Source of the DNA: an uncultured Pseudophaeobacter sp.
GTDB taxonomy: Bacteria > Pseudomonadota > Alphaproteobacteria > Rhodobacterales > Rhodobacteraceae
Direction of reading: 5' to 3'
NCBI GenBank assembly: GCA_905479575.1
Contig: CAJQNB010000007.1
Coordinates: 62,001-126,000, forward strand
Length of the DNA: 64,000 nt
This document shows positions 1 to 9,147 of this stretch, piece by piece. The position numbers were made by a program, and so were the translations under genes. A model generated the notes under the pieces. That model ran no database searches. It had not been told where the DNA came from and saw only the letters and a list, made by a program, of their open reading frames with translations. Each line of letters begins with the position of its first letter. Position 1 is the stretch's first letter.

Positions 1-3000
1 GGAATGCAGCGGCTTGTCGGCCGTGGCGTGCGCCACCTGCGGGCAGCGGGCCTGGATGGCGGCGAGATCCAGCGATGGCGGCTGCTTGCTGTCGGGGTGT
101 TTGCAGTCGGGCAGTAGGGTGATTTTGGCCTCGGCGTTGAGCGCATAGCCCCCCGCAGAAAGGGCGCTGTGGGTGGCAAAATCATAGCCCGTATCCTGCG
201 CCTGCAGCCGCAAAACCACCGCGCGCGGGGTCGGTTCCGCGACCACCAGGGGCCGCAAAAAGGTGAGGTCCCTGATCTCAAACGGCGCTTGCAGGTCCTG
301 TGCCGCCAGCGCCTCGGCAATCCATTCGATATAGCCGGTGCCGGGTACCAGCGCGGTGCCGCCTTTGGTGCGGTGCTCATTCAACATCCAGGACTGGTTT
401 GCGTCCAGCCGGCTGGCAAAGATCGGATTGCCAAAGGCGTCGAATCCGATCTCGTCCAGCAGGGGCTGGGCGCAGCTTTGGCGCTCAGATGGGGCGGTGC
501 CGCCCTGACGCGCGGCCATGGCTTCGGCGGCCATGCCGGTATCGGCCCAGACACCCCAGTCAATGGCGACAACCCGGGTCTGATCGCCCTGGCGATGGGC
601 GGCATAGGCGTTGAGATATTCATTGGCGGCGACATAGTCGATTTGCCCGGCGGGCCGGGTGACCGTCGAGGAGGAGGAAAACAGCAGCATCAGGTCAAGG
701 CTGCCGTCGGGGAACAGATCGTCGAGCACCCGCAGGCCGGTGACCTTGGGGGCCAGAACCCGGGCGATCTGCGCCTCTGATTTGACCAGGATCGGCCCAT
801 CGTCGATGACGCCAGCGCCATGGATCACCCCGTTGAGGTGGCCAAATTCGGTCTCGATTTTGCGTAGGGCGCTGCCCATTTCGGCGCTGTTGCAGATGTC
901 TGCGGCCAAGGGCAGCACGGCGCCTGAGCCGATGTCTTCCAGCTGTTGCACGGCGCGGATGCGTTGGGCGATGCGATTGGCGGGGCTGTGGCTGGCCAGA
1001 TAGCGCGGCCAGTCGGCGCGCGGCGGCAGGCCCTGACGCGAAACCAGCGCCACCTTGGCATCATAGTGACGCATGAGATGCGCCGCCGTGGCCAGGCCGA
1101 TGCCGCCAAAACCGCCGGTGATCAGATAGCTGCCACCCGGTTTGAACCCGGCCAGATCCGCTGGTGGCGCGGCTGGGACCTCGGGAAGGGGCTGGCTGCG
1201 CCAGCTTTTTTCAAACCGTTTGTCGCCGCGCCAGATGCTTACGGTATTGGCGGGGTCGGCCATCAGCTCTTGCAGCAGGCGCGGGGTCAGATCTGCGGGA
1301 AGGGCACCGCGCAAAGTGGCGATAAGTCCGGGCTGGGCGGGCAGTTCGATATCTACCGTCGCGCAGGTGATCCCGGGGAATTCCCGTGCGATGACCCCGG
1401 CGGGGCCGGCAATCATCGACTTTTCCGGGTAGGGCAGGGGCTCAGCACCGAGCTGCGCCGCGCCCGTGGTAAAGACGCTCAGATGGGCGGGGTGATCCAG
1501 GTCCAGGCCGCCCAGCTCTTGTGCCAGGGCAGTGACAGAGGCAAACCCCATTTCGAGGTTGCGGTCAAAGACGGAGGAGCCGGGGCGAACCTGTTCGTCC
1601 TCGCCGGTGACCAGCCAGAAATGGGCGATGCGATGGGGCAGGGCATCGGCCTCTGCCAGATCGGCAAGCAGAGCGCCATAACCGAACCTGCCCTGTTCGG
1701 GGGGCAGGATATAGTCGTCGGGGGCAAGCCGTGCATAGGTGTCGCCGGGGCGCACCAGGCTGACGCGATGCCCCGCAGCGCGCAGTCGGGTGGCTGTCGC
1801 AGTGGCCACCCCGCAGTCATCGGCAAAGATCAGCCAGGTCTGCGGTGTTTCGCCCAGGTCTGTGTCCACATCCAAGGCGCAATCGGCCAGCCGGGGACGC
1901 CAGGCGGGGCGGTAGCCCCAGTCGCTGATCGCGTCATGGCGCCGGGGCGGCGATGCGTCTTCCTGCTGCTGTTGCGTGCCCGGCGCGATGAAATAGCGGC
2001 TTCTTTGGAACTGGTAGGTGGGCAACGGCAGGCGATGGCGCTTGGCCTCGCCCCAGATCTGATCCCAGTCGGCCTCAACCCCGCAGGCCCAGAGCCGACC
2101 AATGACGCCAAAGAAATAGGCGTCATCCATGATCTCCTGCTCTGGGTGGCGCAGGGCGCTGAGCACCTGTCCGGGCTGCACAGTGGGCGACATCTGGGCC
2201 AGCGCGCTCAGCGCCTTGCCGGGGCCGACCTCCAGGAACACCCGCCCGGGTGTGGCAGCAAGGGTGGCGATACAATCGGCAAACCGCACCGTATTGCGCA
2301 GCTGGCCAACCCAGTAATCGGGGTCCATGGCCTGTTCAGCCGTCAGCGGCTGACCGGTCCGGTTGGATATCACCGGGATCTGTGGCGCCGCCAGGGACAA
2401 CCCGGCGAGGAAGGCGCGATATTCTGCCAGGATACCGTCGAGCATCCGTGAATGCGCCGCGATATCAATCTGGATGCGTTGGAAATCCACCTCACGCGCA
2501 GCGAGCTGTGTAGCCAGGGCGTCCAGCGCCTGTTGCGGCCCGGAGACGGCGGTGAGGTTGGGCGCATTGACGCTGGCAATATCGAGATCATCGCCGATCA
2601 GCGCCTCTACCTCGGCCAGCGGTAGGGCAATCGACAACATGCCGCCCGCAGGCACCTGGTCAAACAGCCGTCCGCGCAGCAGCACCAGATCAATGCAGTC
2701 CTCAAAGGAGATCACCCCGGCGAGACAGGCGGCGGTGTTTTCCCCCATGGAATGGCCCACCATGGCAGCCGGGCGAATGCCCCAGCTGATCCAGAGCTGG
2801 GCCAGCGCATATTCAATGATCATAATCAGCGGCAATTGCGCCGAGGGCCGTTGCAGCTGGGCATTGGCAGCGCCTTCATCGCTGGGGTTCGGCAGCCACA
2901 GGGCGCGAATGTCGTGGTCGAGCTGGGGCTGCAGATGATCCAGACCCCGGTCCATCCAATCGGCAAAGACCGGCTCGGTCTCGTAGAGATCCCGCGCCAT

Positions 3001-4662
3001 GCCAGCATATTGCGCCCCACCGCCAGGGAAGGAAAACACCACCTCGGGGGCGTCCCCCAGTTGATCATGGTCAAAAACCTGACGCGGATCGCCCGCCCGC
3101 AGCAGTGCGGCGGCTTGGGTCGCGGTTTCCGCCACCAGCACCCGGCGTTTGCCAAACCCCCGTCGTCCCTGTTTCAGGGTATAGGCCACATCGGCCAGAT
3201 CGAGCTCCGGGTTGGCCTCCAGATAATCGGCCAGGGCAGCGGCATTGGCGTTGAGCGCCGCCTTGGACTGCCCCGAAAGACAGAGCACATGGAAGGGGAA
3301 ATCGCTTTCCTCGGAGGGCGCGCGTGCAGGAGCTTCTTCCAGAATGGCATGGGCATTTGTGCCCCCAACGCCAAGCGCGTTGATCCCGGCACGGCGCGGC
3401 CCGCTGTGCGAGGTCCAGGGCGTCAGGCGGTCATTGACCTTGAAGGGGGAGCTGTCAAAATCAATTGCCGGATTAGGCGCCTCATAGCCCAGCGAGGGGG
3501 GGATCTGCTGATGCTTCAATCCCAGCGCGGTTTTCACCAGCCCGGCGATGCCGGCGGCGGTGTCCAAGTGACCGATATTGGTTTTGACCGAGCCAATGCG
3601 GCAGTAGCCTTCGGCCTCGGTGCTGTCACGAAAGGCCTCGGTCAGGGCCGAGACCTCGATCGGATCGCCCAGATAGGTGCCGGTGCCGTGGCATTCCACG
3701 TAATCAATTGTCTCGGCTGAAATATCCGCTGCGTCCAACGCCTGGCGGATGGCGCTGGCCTGGCCCTCAACCGAGGGTGCCAGATAGCCGGCCTTGTCGG
3801 CGCCGTCGTTGTTGATGGCGCTGGCCTTGATCACTGCCCATATATGATCGCCGTCGGCCTGGGCATCCTCAAGCCGACGCAGGGCAACGGCGCCCGCACC
3901 AGACCCAAAGACGGTGCCCTGGGCGCGGTGGTCAAAGGCATGGCAATGGCCATCGGGCGACAGGATTTCGTTCTCTTTATAAAGGTAGCCGCGCCCCTGG
4001 GGCATATCTATGGTGACACCCCCGGCCAGCGCCATGCCACATTCGCCGCTCCGCAGAGCCTTGCAGGCGTAATGCACCGCCACCAGCGAGGTGGAGCAGG
4101 CGGTCTGGACATTGACCGAAGGCCCTTTGAGATCAAAGATATGGCTGACGCGGGTGGTGAGAAAGTCCTTGTCGTTGCCGGTATGGCGCAGCAGGAACAT
4201 GCCCACGTCATCCACCAGACCAGGGTTGGAGCAGATGTTGAAATAGAAATAGCTGCCCATGCCACAGCCGCCATAGACGCCGATGGGCTCCGACAGGCTT
4301 TCGGGCGGATGGGCGGCGTTTTCCATGGCGCCCCAGGCGACCTCAAGAAACTTGCGGTGTTGCGGGTCGAGAATGGCCGCCTCTTTGGGGCTGAAGCCAA
4401 AGAATTCGGCATCAAAATCGGCAAAGCCCTCCAGCAGGGCGGCATGGGGCACATAGTTTGGATCGGCCAGGGTCGCGGCGGACACACCCGCCTCGAGCAG
4501 GGCATCGCGGTCCAGCGGCACAATGGATTCAATGCCATCACGCAGGTTGTTCCAATAGGTCTGCACGCCCTCGGCGCCGGGAACATTGACCGACATGCCG
4601 ACAATGGCGATATCGCCGCTGTATTGCGGCGCGCCTGAGCTATGATCTGCTGTCTTTACCAC
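1..4662 (-). CDS. Type I modular polyketide synthase, KS-AT-KR-DH (3' end outside window)
   Basis: The frame is open from a GTG at 4662 to the left edge (1554 codons), so the C-terminus is missing. Domains in order: ketosynthase from about residue 17 (IAIVGM) to 445, with active-site Cys189 (TACSTS) and the His motifs CHGTGT and NIGHL; acyltransferase with nucleophile Ser638 (GHSMGE) and an AAHS motif where malonyl- or methylmalonyl-specific ATs have HAFH or YASH; ketoreductase with a TGGFGGIG dinucleotide loop near 1182 and catalytic Tyr1343 (YVAAN); then a dehydratase N-terminus with His1430 (HRTKGGTALVPG, one residue longer than the usual HxxxGxxxxP). KR before DH departs from the canonical KS-AT-DH-KR order. 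GTG is chosen because an in-frame stop lies seven codons upstream and AGAGG precedes it (4675-4679). The product is unknown; roseobacters often carry PKS or hybrid NRPS/PKS clusters. Confidence 0.93.
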   Translation of the reverse strand, partial: MVKTADHSSGAPQYSGDIAIVGMSVNVPGAEGVQTYWNNLRDGIESIVPLDRDALLEAGVSAATLADPNYVPHAALLEGFADFDAEFFGFSPKEAAILDPQHRKFLEVAWGAMENAAHPPESLSEPIGVYGGCGMGSYFYFNICSNPGLVDDVGMFLLRHTGNDKDFLTTRVSHIFDLKGPSVNVQTACSTSLVAVHYACKALRSGECGMALAGGVTIDMPQGRGYLYKENEILSPDGHCHAFDHRAQGTVFGSGAGAVALRRLEDAQADGDHIWAVIKASAINNDGADKAGYLAPSVEGQASAIRQALDAADISAETIDYVECHGTGTYLGDPIEVSALTEAFRDSTEAEGYCRIGSVKTNIGHLDTAAGIAGLVKTALGLKHQQIPPSLGYEAPNPAIDFDSSPFKVNDRLTPWTSHSGPRRAGINALGVGGTNAHAILEEAPARAPSEESDFPFHVLCLSGQSKAALNANAAALADYLEANPELDLADVAYTLKQGRRGFGKRRVLVAETATQAAALLRAGDPRQVFDHDQLGDAPEVVFSFPGGGAQYAGMARDLYETEPVFADWMDRGLDHLQPQLDHDIRALWLPNPSDEGAANAQLQRPSAQLPLIMIIEYALAQLWISWGIRPAAMVGHSMGENTAACLAGVISFEDCIDLVLLRGRLFDQVPAGGMLSIALPLAEVEALIGDDLDIASVNAPNLTAVSGPQQALDALATQLAAREVDFQRIQIDIAAHSRMLDGILAEYRAFLAGLSLAAPQIPVISNRTGQPLTAEQAMDPDYWVGQLRNTVRFADCIATLAATPGRVFLEVGPGKALSALAQMSPTVQPGQVLSALRHPEQEIMDDAYFFGVIGRLWACGVEADWDQIWGEAKRHRLPLPTYQFQRSRYFIAPGTQQQQEDASPPRRHDAISDWGYRPAWRPRLADCALDVDTDLGETPQTWLIFADDCGVATATATRLRAAGHRVSLVRPGDTYARLAPDDYILPPEQGRFGYGALLADLAEADALPHRIAHFWLVTGEDEQVRPGSSVFDRNLEMGFASVTALAQELGGLDLDHPAHLSVFTTGAAQLGAEPLPYPEKSMIAGPAGVIAREFPGITCATVDIELPAQPGLIATLRGALPADLTPRLLQELMADPANTVSIWRGDKRFEKSWRSQPLPEVPAAPPADLAGFKPGGSYLITGGFGGIGLATAAHLMRHYDAKVALVSRQGLPPRADWPRYLASHSPANRIAQRIRAVQQLEDIGSGAVLPLAADICNSAEMGSALRKIETEFGHLNGVIHGAGVIDDGPILVKSEAQIARVLAPKVTGLRVLDDLFPDGSLDLMLLFSSSSTVTRPAGQIDYVAANEYLNAYAAHRQGDQTRVVAIDWGVWADTGMAAEAMAARQGGTAPSERQSCAQPLLDEIGFDAFGNPIFASRLDANQSWMLNEHRTKGGTALVPGTGYIEWIAEALAAQDLQAPFEIRDLTFLRPLVVAEPTPRAVVLRLQAQDTGYDFATHSALSAGGYALNAEAKITLLPDCKHPDSKQPPSLDLAAIQARCPQVAHATADKPLHS

Positions 4663-4699
4663 GACAAACTTTGACCTCTACATTTGGCAAACTTGGGAT

Positions 4700-4760
4700 G
4701 CCTCTCCTGCCTGCAATCCCTGCCATGCCAATGGGCAGAGTCCGGTGCCCCAGGAGAGGC
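4700..4760. promoter_or_regulatory. 10-bp perfect inverted repeat in the PKS leader
   Basis: GCCTCTCCTG at 4700-4709 is repeated in exact inverted form as CAGGAGAGGC at 4751-4760, 41 bp apart. The pair lies 38-98 bp upstream of the PKS start codon, inside the 272-bp gap to the next gene. It could be a two-site operator or the stem of a long leader structure. No regulator is assigned. Confidence 0.4.
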
Positions 4761-4934
4761 AAATATCTGATGGGTCGGTCCGGGCGCACGCGGTGGGCAG
4801 TTCGGCGGCTGGGGCCTGCTGATCTGCCTGCGGTTACGATTCCTTGTTACCCAAGGCGAAATTGGTGCATCACTGCGGCAAAGCTGTGAAAGCTTGGTGT
4901 TGAAAATGGGTCTTAAAGCGAAAACAATAAGGCA

Positions 4935-6398
4935 TTATATATGCTTGCGTGCTCCGGGGGGAAGGGGTTGCGGCATCAAGACCTGCCTGCCTGCAAACAG
5001 GGCACGGGGTTTTTCAAACAGCCCCGGGTAGCGCAGCCGTTCGGCATAGCCCAGAACCGATCCGGCACAGAGCCAGGTCATCGGCACCAGGGTATCATTC
5101 AGCATCATATCCACCATGGTGGCGGCAAGGATCAGCGCGATGGGCGTGGCATAGGGGGAGATCTGCTGGCGGCGGCGGCGGTGGATCTCGATCCCGAGCA
5201 ACAGTATGGAAAGCGAGAGCAATCCCATCTCGGCCAGATAGCCCAGCCAGCCCAATGTGCCAAAGAGCAGGATCCAATGGCCGTCCGGGATCGAGACAAT
5301 AGCGCCGGTTTCCAGCTCGCGCACCAGATTGCGGCCCCAGCCGCCCCAGCCGAACCAGGGCTTTTCAGCGGCGCGCTGCAGCAACATTGCCTCATTATCA
5401 AAGCGATAGCCCAGTGATTGCGCCCGCTCGGGGCTGATGGCCTGGGCCTGGGCCAGGATGGCCTCGGTGGGAATGAGCCCGAGGTTGCGCAGCATGGGGT
5501 AGGTGATGGCCAGGGCCGCCAAAGTGATGGCGACACGGATTTGCCAGCGCGGCGAGGCCAGCGCCACCAGCGGCACAAAGCTGAGCCCATAGGCCAGCGA
5601 GGCAAAGCTTTTGCACAGATACAACACGAAGAACAAATAGGCCGCAGCGATGGCGAGCCGCAGGCGGTCCCGCCCCTTCGCAGCGTGGGCCAGGGACACC
5701 GCGGCCAGCACTGCCGAAAACATGAACAGGGCCAGCCACAGGGAATGGGGCATAAAGACGATAGGGCGAAAGCCGCCCTGGCGCATGGTTTGCGCAAAAT
5801 CATGCTGAAAGAAGCCATAGACCATAATATTGATCTGCGGGCTGAGACGGATTTCAATTAGCGACGGGATCGAATAGGCCAGTCCGGCGATGCAAAGGGC
5901 GAGCAACAGCTCTTTTTGTCCTTCTGGCGAGGACAAATAGCGCCGCGCCAGCAAGAAGGGCATCAGGATGATCACCTGGTTGATCATCACCGATCCAAGA
6001 TCCCGCCATCTGAGCCCTGGCAGCATATCGGTGATAAAGACAATGGGGTCGGCATCTGCCAGCACTTCAAAGATCACCGGATCGCCATTGGTCATCACCG
6101 TGGGAATTACCGCAAATGTAAACAACAGGGTCAGCAGCTTGGCCAAAGGATGGCGGGGCAGGAGCGGTACTTTTTTGCCCATAACCCCGATGCACAGGAC
6201 AAAAGCCATGATCGAGGGAATGGTGAACTTATCCATATCCGGCACCAGCGGCAGGTCGAACTCGGCCACCGGGGGCAGCAGCAGGTAGCCCGCCAGAATG
6301 CACCACAAAATGGCCCGTTCCAGCGGCAAGCGCCGGAACAGCACCAGGCTGACCACAGGCCAGAGCAGCAGCATCAATGAGGCAAGTGCATTAGGCAT
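4935..6398 (-). CDS. O-antigen ligase / Wzy-like polytopic membrane protein
   Basis: This 487-residue protein is almost entirely hydrophobic, with about ten to twelve predicted membrane segments, a large loop near residues 330-385 rich in Trp and Gly (WFGWGGWGRNL), and a hydrophilic C-terminus. That loop, followed by a GH motif before the last helices, is the usual layout of O-antigen ligase/ExoQ-type proteins, which join or polymerise lipid-linked glycans in the inner membrane. It lies just upstream of the PKS gene on the same strand, 272 bp apart, and is divergent from the WecG-type glycosyltransferase, so it probably belongs to an exopolysaccharide or glycolipid locus. The family is assigned from topology and motifs; the substrate is unknown. 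Confidence 0.7.
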   Translation of the reverse strand: MPNALASLMLLLWPVVSLVLFRRLPLERAILWCILAGYLLLPPVAEFDLPLVPDMDKFTIPSIMAFVLCIGVMGKKVPLLPRHPLAKLLTLLFTFAVIPTVMTNGDPVIFEVLADADPIVFITDMLPGLRWRDLGSVMINQVIILMPFLLARRYLSSPEGQKELLLALCIAGLAYSIPSLIEIRLSPQINIMVYGFFQHDFAQTMRQGGFRPIVFMPHSLWLALFMFSAVLAAVSLAHAAKGRDRLRLAIAAAYLFFVLYLCKSFASLAYGLSFVPLVALASPRWQIRVAITLAALAITYPMLRNLGLIPTEAILAQAQAISPERAQSLGYRFDNEAMLLQRAAEKPWFGWGGWGRNLVRELETGAIVSIPDGHWILLFGTLGWLGYLAEMGLLSLSILLLGIEIHRRRRQQISPYATPIALILAATMVDMMLNDTLVPMTWLCAGSVLGYAERLRYPGLFEKPRALFAGRQVLMPQPLPPGARKHI

Positions 6399-6799
6399 GA
6401 GAAGGATCTAGTCTCCAATTGCGGCAGGGCGATGGGCATTTGGTGACCGCAGGGGGGCGGCGTGACGAGAGTGTGGTCAGAATTGTTACCCATTTAGGGG
6501 CCTGACCTGATGACCTGACCTGATGACCTGGACGAGTGAGCTGGACCGGTGAGCAAGACTGCGCTCTTTTTGCGCCGCTTTGCCGCAAGTCATACCCCAC
6601 CAGATTACAACGGCCTTGGCGCGGTGTCGCGGGAAATTCCGCGCATATTATAGTCAAAGGGATAAATGAGGGGCGCAAACGGCTATATTCAGCCGGTTAT
6701 GTTAGAGTGGCTTGAGCCACGGTCTTTTGCGGGGTATTTGCGCAGCGCTGCTTGGAAATTGGCGGATCTCGGTTTTGGGGTCAGCGTGGGAGTGAATTG
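6399..6799. promoter_or_regulatory. Divergent promoter region with a 13-bp tandem repeat
   Basis: This 401-bp gene-free stretch separates the divergent ligase-like and WecG-like genes. It holds two perfect head-to-tail copies of CCTGACCTGATGA (6501-6526), followed by CCTGG. An AT-rich stretch (CATATTATAG, about 6644-6653) could supply a -10 element for the plus-strand gene. No coding sequence with family character is visible. Confidence 0.45.
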
Positions 6800-7555
6800 G
6801 TGTTTTTTGAGTTTCAAGGCCAGCGTATCACAGTGAATTTGCCCACCCGGGCCGCCTTGGAGAGCGAAGTTTTGCGGCGCTTTTCGGCGGGCGAAGGCTT
6901 TGCCCTGGCAACCGTGAACCTGGATCATCTGGTTAAACTGGCTGACTCGCCAGAGTTTCTGCAGGCCTACGCCGGACAGGATTTGGTGGTGGCAGACGGG
7001 CGGCCCATTGTCTGGCTTTCGCAGTTGGCCAAACGCCCGGTTGAACTGATGCCGGGGTCTGATCTGGTTCTGCCGCTTTGCCGTCTGGCCGCTGCAGCCG
7101 GGGTGCCGGTGGCCTTGGTTGGCAGTACCGAGGTGGCACTGCGCGATGCCAAGGCACATCTGGAGGCAGAGGTGCCGGGGCTGGATCTGGCCTGGTGCCA
7201 TGCGCCCTCGGGGGTTTTTGACCCACAGAGCGATGAAGCCGGTAAAATACTCGAAAACCTGAACAGCAAGGGCATTCGCCTGTGTTTTCTGGCCCTGGGC
7301 GCGCCCAAGCAGGAACGCCTGGCCCATCGCGGCCGCAGCGCGGCGCCGCTGGTTGGCTTTGCCTCGATTGGGGCGGGGCTGGATTTTCTGGGTGGTCATC
7401 AGACACGGGCGCCGCTTTGGGTGCGCAAGATTGCCATGGAATGGCTGTGGCGCGCCTTGAGCAGCCCAGGCCGGATGGTGCCACGCTATGCCAAGTGTTT
7501 TGCCATTCTGCCCGGTCAGATCTGGCAGGCCCTGCGCAACCGGCCCAAACTGTAG
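6800..7555 (+). CDS. WecG/TagA/CpsF family glycosyltransferase
   Basis: The protein has about 251 residues and covers the whole WecG/TagA domain. Visible family motifs are TVNLDHLVKL near the N-terminus, VADGRPIVW, LVGSTEVAL, LGAPKQE and the late GLDFLGG with a WxRKIxMEW segment. The family transfers N-acetylmannosamine-type sugars onto lipid-linked acceptors in exopolysaccharide, teichoic-acid or enterobacterial-common-antigen synthesis. I place the start at GTG 6800, which has GGAG seven bases upstream and begins just before the conserved domain; TTG 6797 and an upstream TTG at 6752 are alternatives. It converges on the family 2 glycosyltransferase across a hairpin-bearing repeat. Confidence 0.88.
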   Translation: MFFEFQGQRITVNLPTRAALESEVLRRFSAGEGFALATVNLDHLVKLADSPEFLQAYAGQDLVVADGRPIVWLSQLAKRPVELMPGSDLVLPLCRLAAAAGVPVALVGSTEVALRDAKAHLEAEVPGLDLAWCHAPSGVFDPQSDEAGKILENLNSKGIRLCFLALGAPKQERLAHRGRSAAPLVGFASIGAGLDFLGGHQTRAPLWVRKIAMEWLWRALSSPGRMVPRYAKCFAILPGQIWQALRNRPKL

Positions 7556-7577
7556 TCTCCTCTATTCGCATAAACAG

Positions 7578-7740
7578 AACCGGGCTGGGACCCGGCAAGG
7601 GGGGGGCCGCGCCTGCAGATGGGGCTTTGCCCCCTCTTGGCAGCCTTGGGCCCGGCGCTGGCTCTGACGCGCCAGCGCTGCAGCGCATTGTTTTGTGCTC
7701 TGTGTTCAGTGGCAAATGCGGCAAGGGGAAGGGCGGTGCG
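7578..7740. repeat. GC-rich intergenic repeat, copy D
   Basis: Shares its core with three other intergenic regions of the window: a GGGCCCGGC lead-in followed by a GC hairpin, here GCGCTGGC (7655-7662) pairing with GCCAGCGC (7671-7678). It sits between two convergent genes and could end transcription from both sides. It is the most degenerate of the four copies. Confidence 0.5.
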
Positions 7741-7743
7741 AGC

Positions 7744-8715
7744 CTATTTATACTCCAATATTTTGCGGTTTTTTCCCCGCACGCGGTCCCAGGAGTATTC
7801 TGCCACGCCAGCGCATTCGGCAAATTTCCCCAGCAGCGAAAACCAGGCAGGCCGCAGTCCCATGCGCGGGCTCAGACGCAGCAGCTGCAGCGGATATAGT
7901 CCTGCAGCCACGAGGGCCCAAGGGGAGATCGCCACAGTGCCCAAGAGAAGAGCCAGCGGCAGCCCCCCACCCCAGAGCAGGGCGCGGCGGGTTTCGGTGA
8001 CCCAGTGTCGCTCCGGTGAGGCCCCATGCAACGCGGCCCCCTGGGCAAAGGCATAGCCGGCCCGGCGGCTGCGCTTCCACCATTGGCCAAACCGGGTCAT
8101 CTGCGCATCATGCAGGGTCATTTCCGCATCAATGCGCCAGATCTTCCAGCCCTCGCGGCGCAGGCGCAGGCACATTTCGGGCTCTTCCCCTGCGATCAGA
8201 TCGGCGCGATATCCGCCCACTGCGCGCAGGGCCTTCAGCCGCATCAGCGCATCGCCGCCGCAGGCCTTGGCCTCACCTATGGGCGTGTTCCATTCCGCAT
8301 CGCACAGTTGGTTGTAGATCGACGCCTCTGCAAAGCGCTCGCGGCGGCGGCCACAGACCACGGCCACCTCTGGGTGCTGCTGCAAAAACGCCGCGGCCTG
8401 GGGGATCCAGTTGGCGTCCACCTCGCAATCGCCATCAACCAGCTGCACAAACCCCTGTTCGCCCTGCAACCTGTCCAGCCCCGCATTGCGGGCACGGGCG
8501 GCAGTGAAGGGCAGCGACATATCCAGCGCCACCACCTCGACCCCCAGCGCCTGCGCCGCTTTGATCGAACTATCGCTAGAGCCGCTGTCGACGTAGATCA
8601 GCCGGTGTATCTGCGGTTGCAGCGAGGCAAGGCAGGCGAGCAGACGCGCGCCTTCGTTGCGGCCTATCACCACGGCGCTGATGAGAGGCGCGCTGTTCGG
8701 GGCGGACACCGTCAT
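7744..8715 (-). CDS. Family 2 glycosyltransferase (GT-A)
   Basis: The 323-residue protein opens with a GT-A domain: VVIGRNEGARL near residue 16, YVDSGSSD (residues 41-48) and the DxD-like VDGDCEVD near 93. A GGDALMR segment and EEPEMCLRLR follow, typical of acceptor-side residues in this family. Two hydrophobic segments near residues 250-285 suggest membrane association. It would transfer an activated sugar in extracellular polysaccharide synthesis. The ATG overlaps the stop of the upstream small ORF in a TAATG junction, so the two are probably translationally coupled. Acceptor and sugar cannot be told. Confidence 0.88.
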   Translation of the reverse strand: MTVSAPNSAPLISAVVIGRNEGARLLACLASLQPQIHRLIYVDSGSSDSSIKAAQALGVEVVALDMSLPFTAARARNAGLDRLQGEQGFVQLVDGDCEVDANWIPQAAAFLQQHPEVAVVCGRRRERFAEASIYNQLCDAEWNTPIGEAKACGGDALMRLKALRAVGGYRADLIAGEEPEMCLRLRREGWKIWRIDAEMTLHDAQMTRFGQWWKRSRRAGYAFAQGAALHGASPERHWVTETRRALLWGGGLPLALLLGTVAISPWALVAAGLYPLQLLRLSPRMGLRPAWFSLLGKFAECAGVAEYSWDRVRGKNRKILEYK

Positions 8716-8999
8716 TATGCGGCCCCTCTGTCATTGTGAGACCTGCCTGAGTGCGTGGCTACATAGGCGCTATAGGCGGGGGGCGCCAGCCGTAGCCCGG
8801 TTGAGGCATGGGGATGAGGGGCGGGAGTGACGCCATCGCGCACCAGCGCGACCAGAACCATCTCATGGGCGGCGGCGATCCGCTGTTTTGGCCCATGCAC
8901 ATGGCGCTGAGAGGCCAAAAACCGGGCGCGATGCAGCGCAGAGTTGAGGCGTTTTGTGATACGGGCAGCGAAGGCGGGCTGCGGCGGGTGTTCACTCAT
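8715..8999 (-). pseudogene. Small ORF, possible remnant of a second glycosyltransferase
   Basis: A 94-codon frame ends in TAATG on the start of the family 2 glycosyltransferase. Its first 55 residues have a basic helix (ARITKRLNSALHRARFLA) and then EMVLVALVRDG, which resembles the N-termini of glycosyltransferases that start with a basic lead and a strand like VVALVRDE before the catalytic domain. The remaining 40 residues are Pro/His/Ala-rich and unlike any domain I know. I read it as a deleted or frameshifted glycosyltransferase that keeps its coupling to the next gene. A genuine small protein is also possible. No strong ribosome binding site precedes the ATG. Confidence 0.35.
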
Positions 9000-9147
9000 G
9001 CAATCTGTCCAGCTGTCGGGGCTTTAGGGCCAGGTTAAGCGGCTGCTCCGGTTTGGAAAAGCAGGTGCAGACCTAACGAAGACATGTGTCGAAATTGCGC
9101 CGCCTGGGCGGAGCGCTGATGGCGTGGGGTATGCGGGGGCCAGAAAA

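Noticed and set aside
946-2451. 500-codon plus-strand frame opposite the polyketide synthase
   Set aside because: No family motifs; it runs antisense to the AT-KR part of a clear PKS frame.
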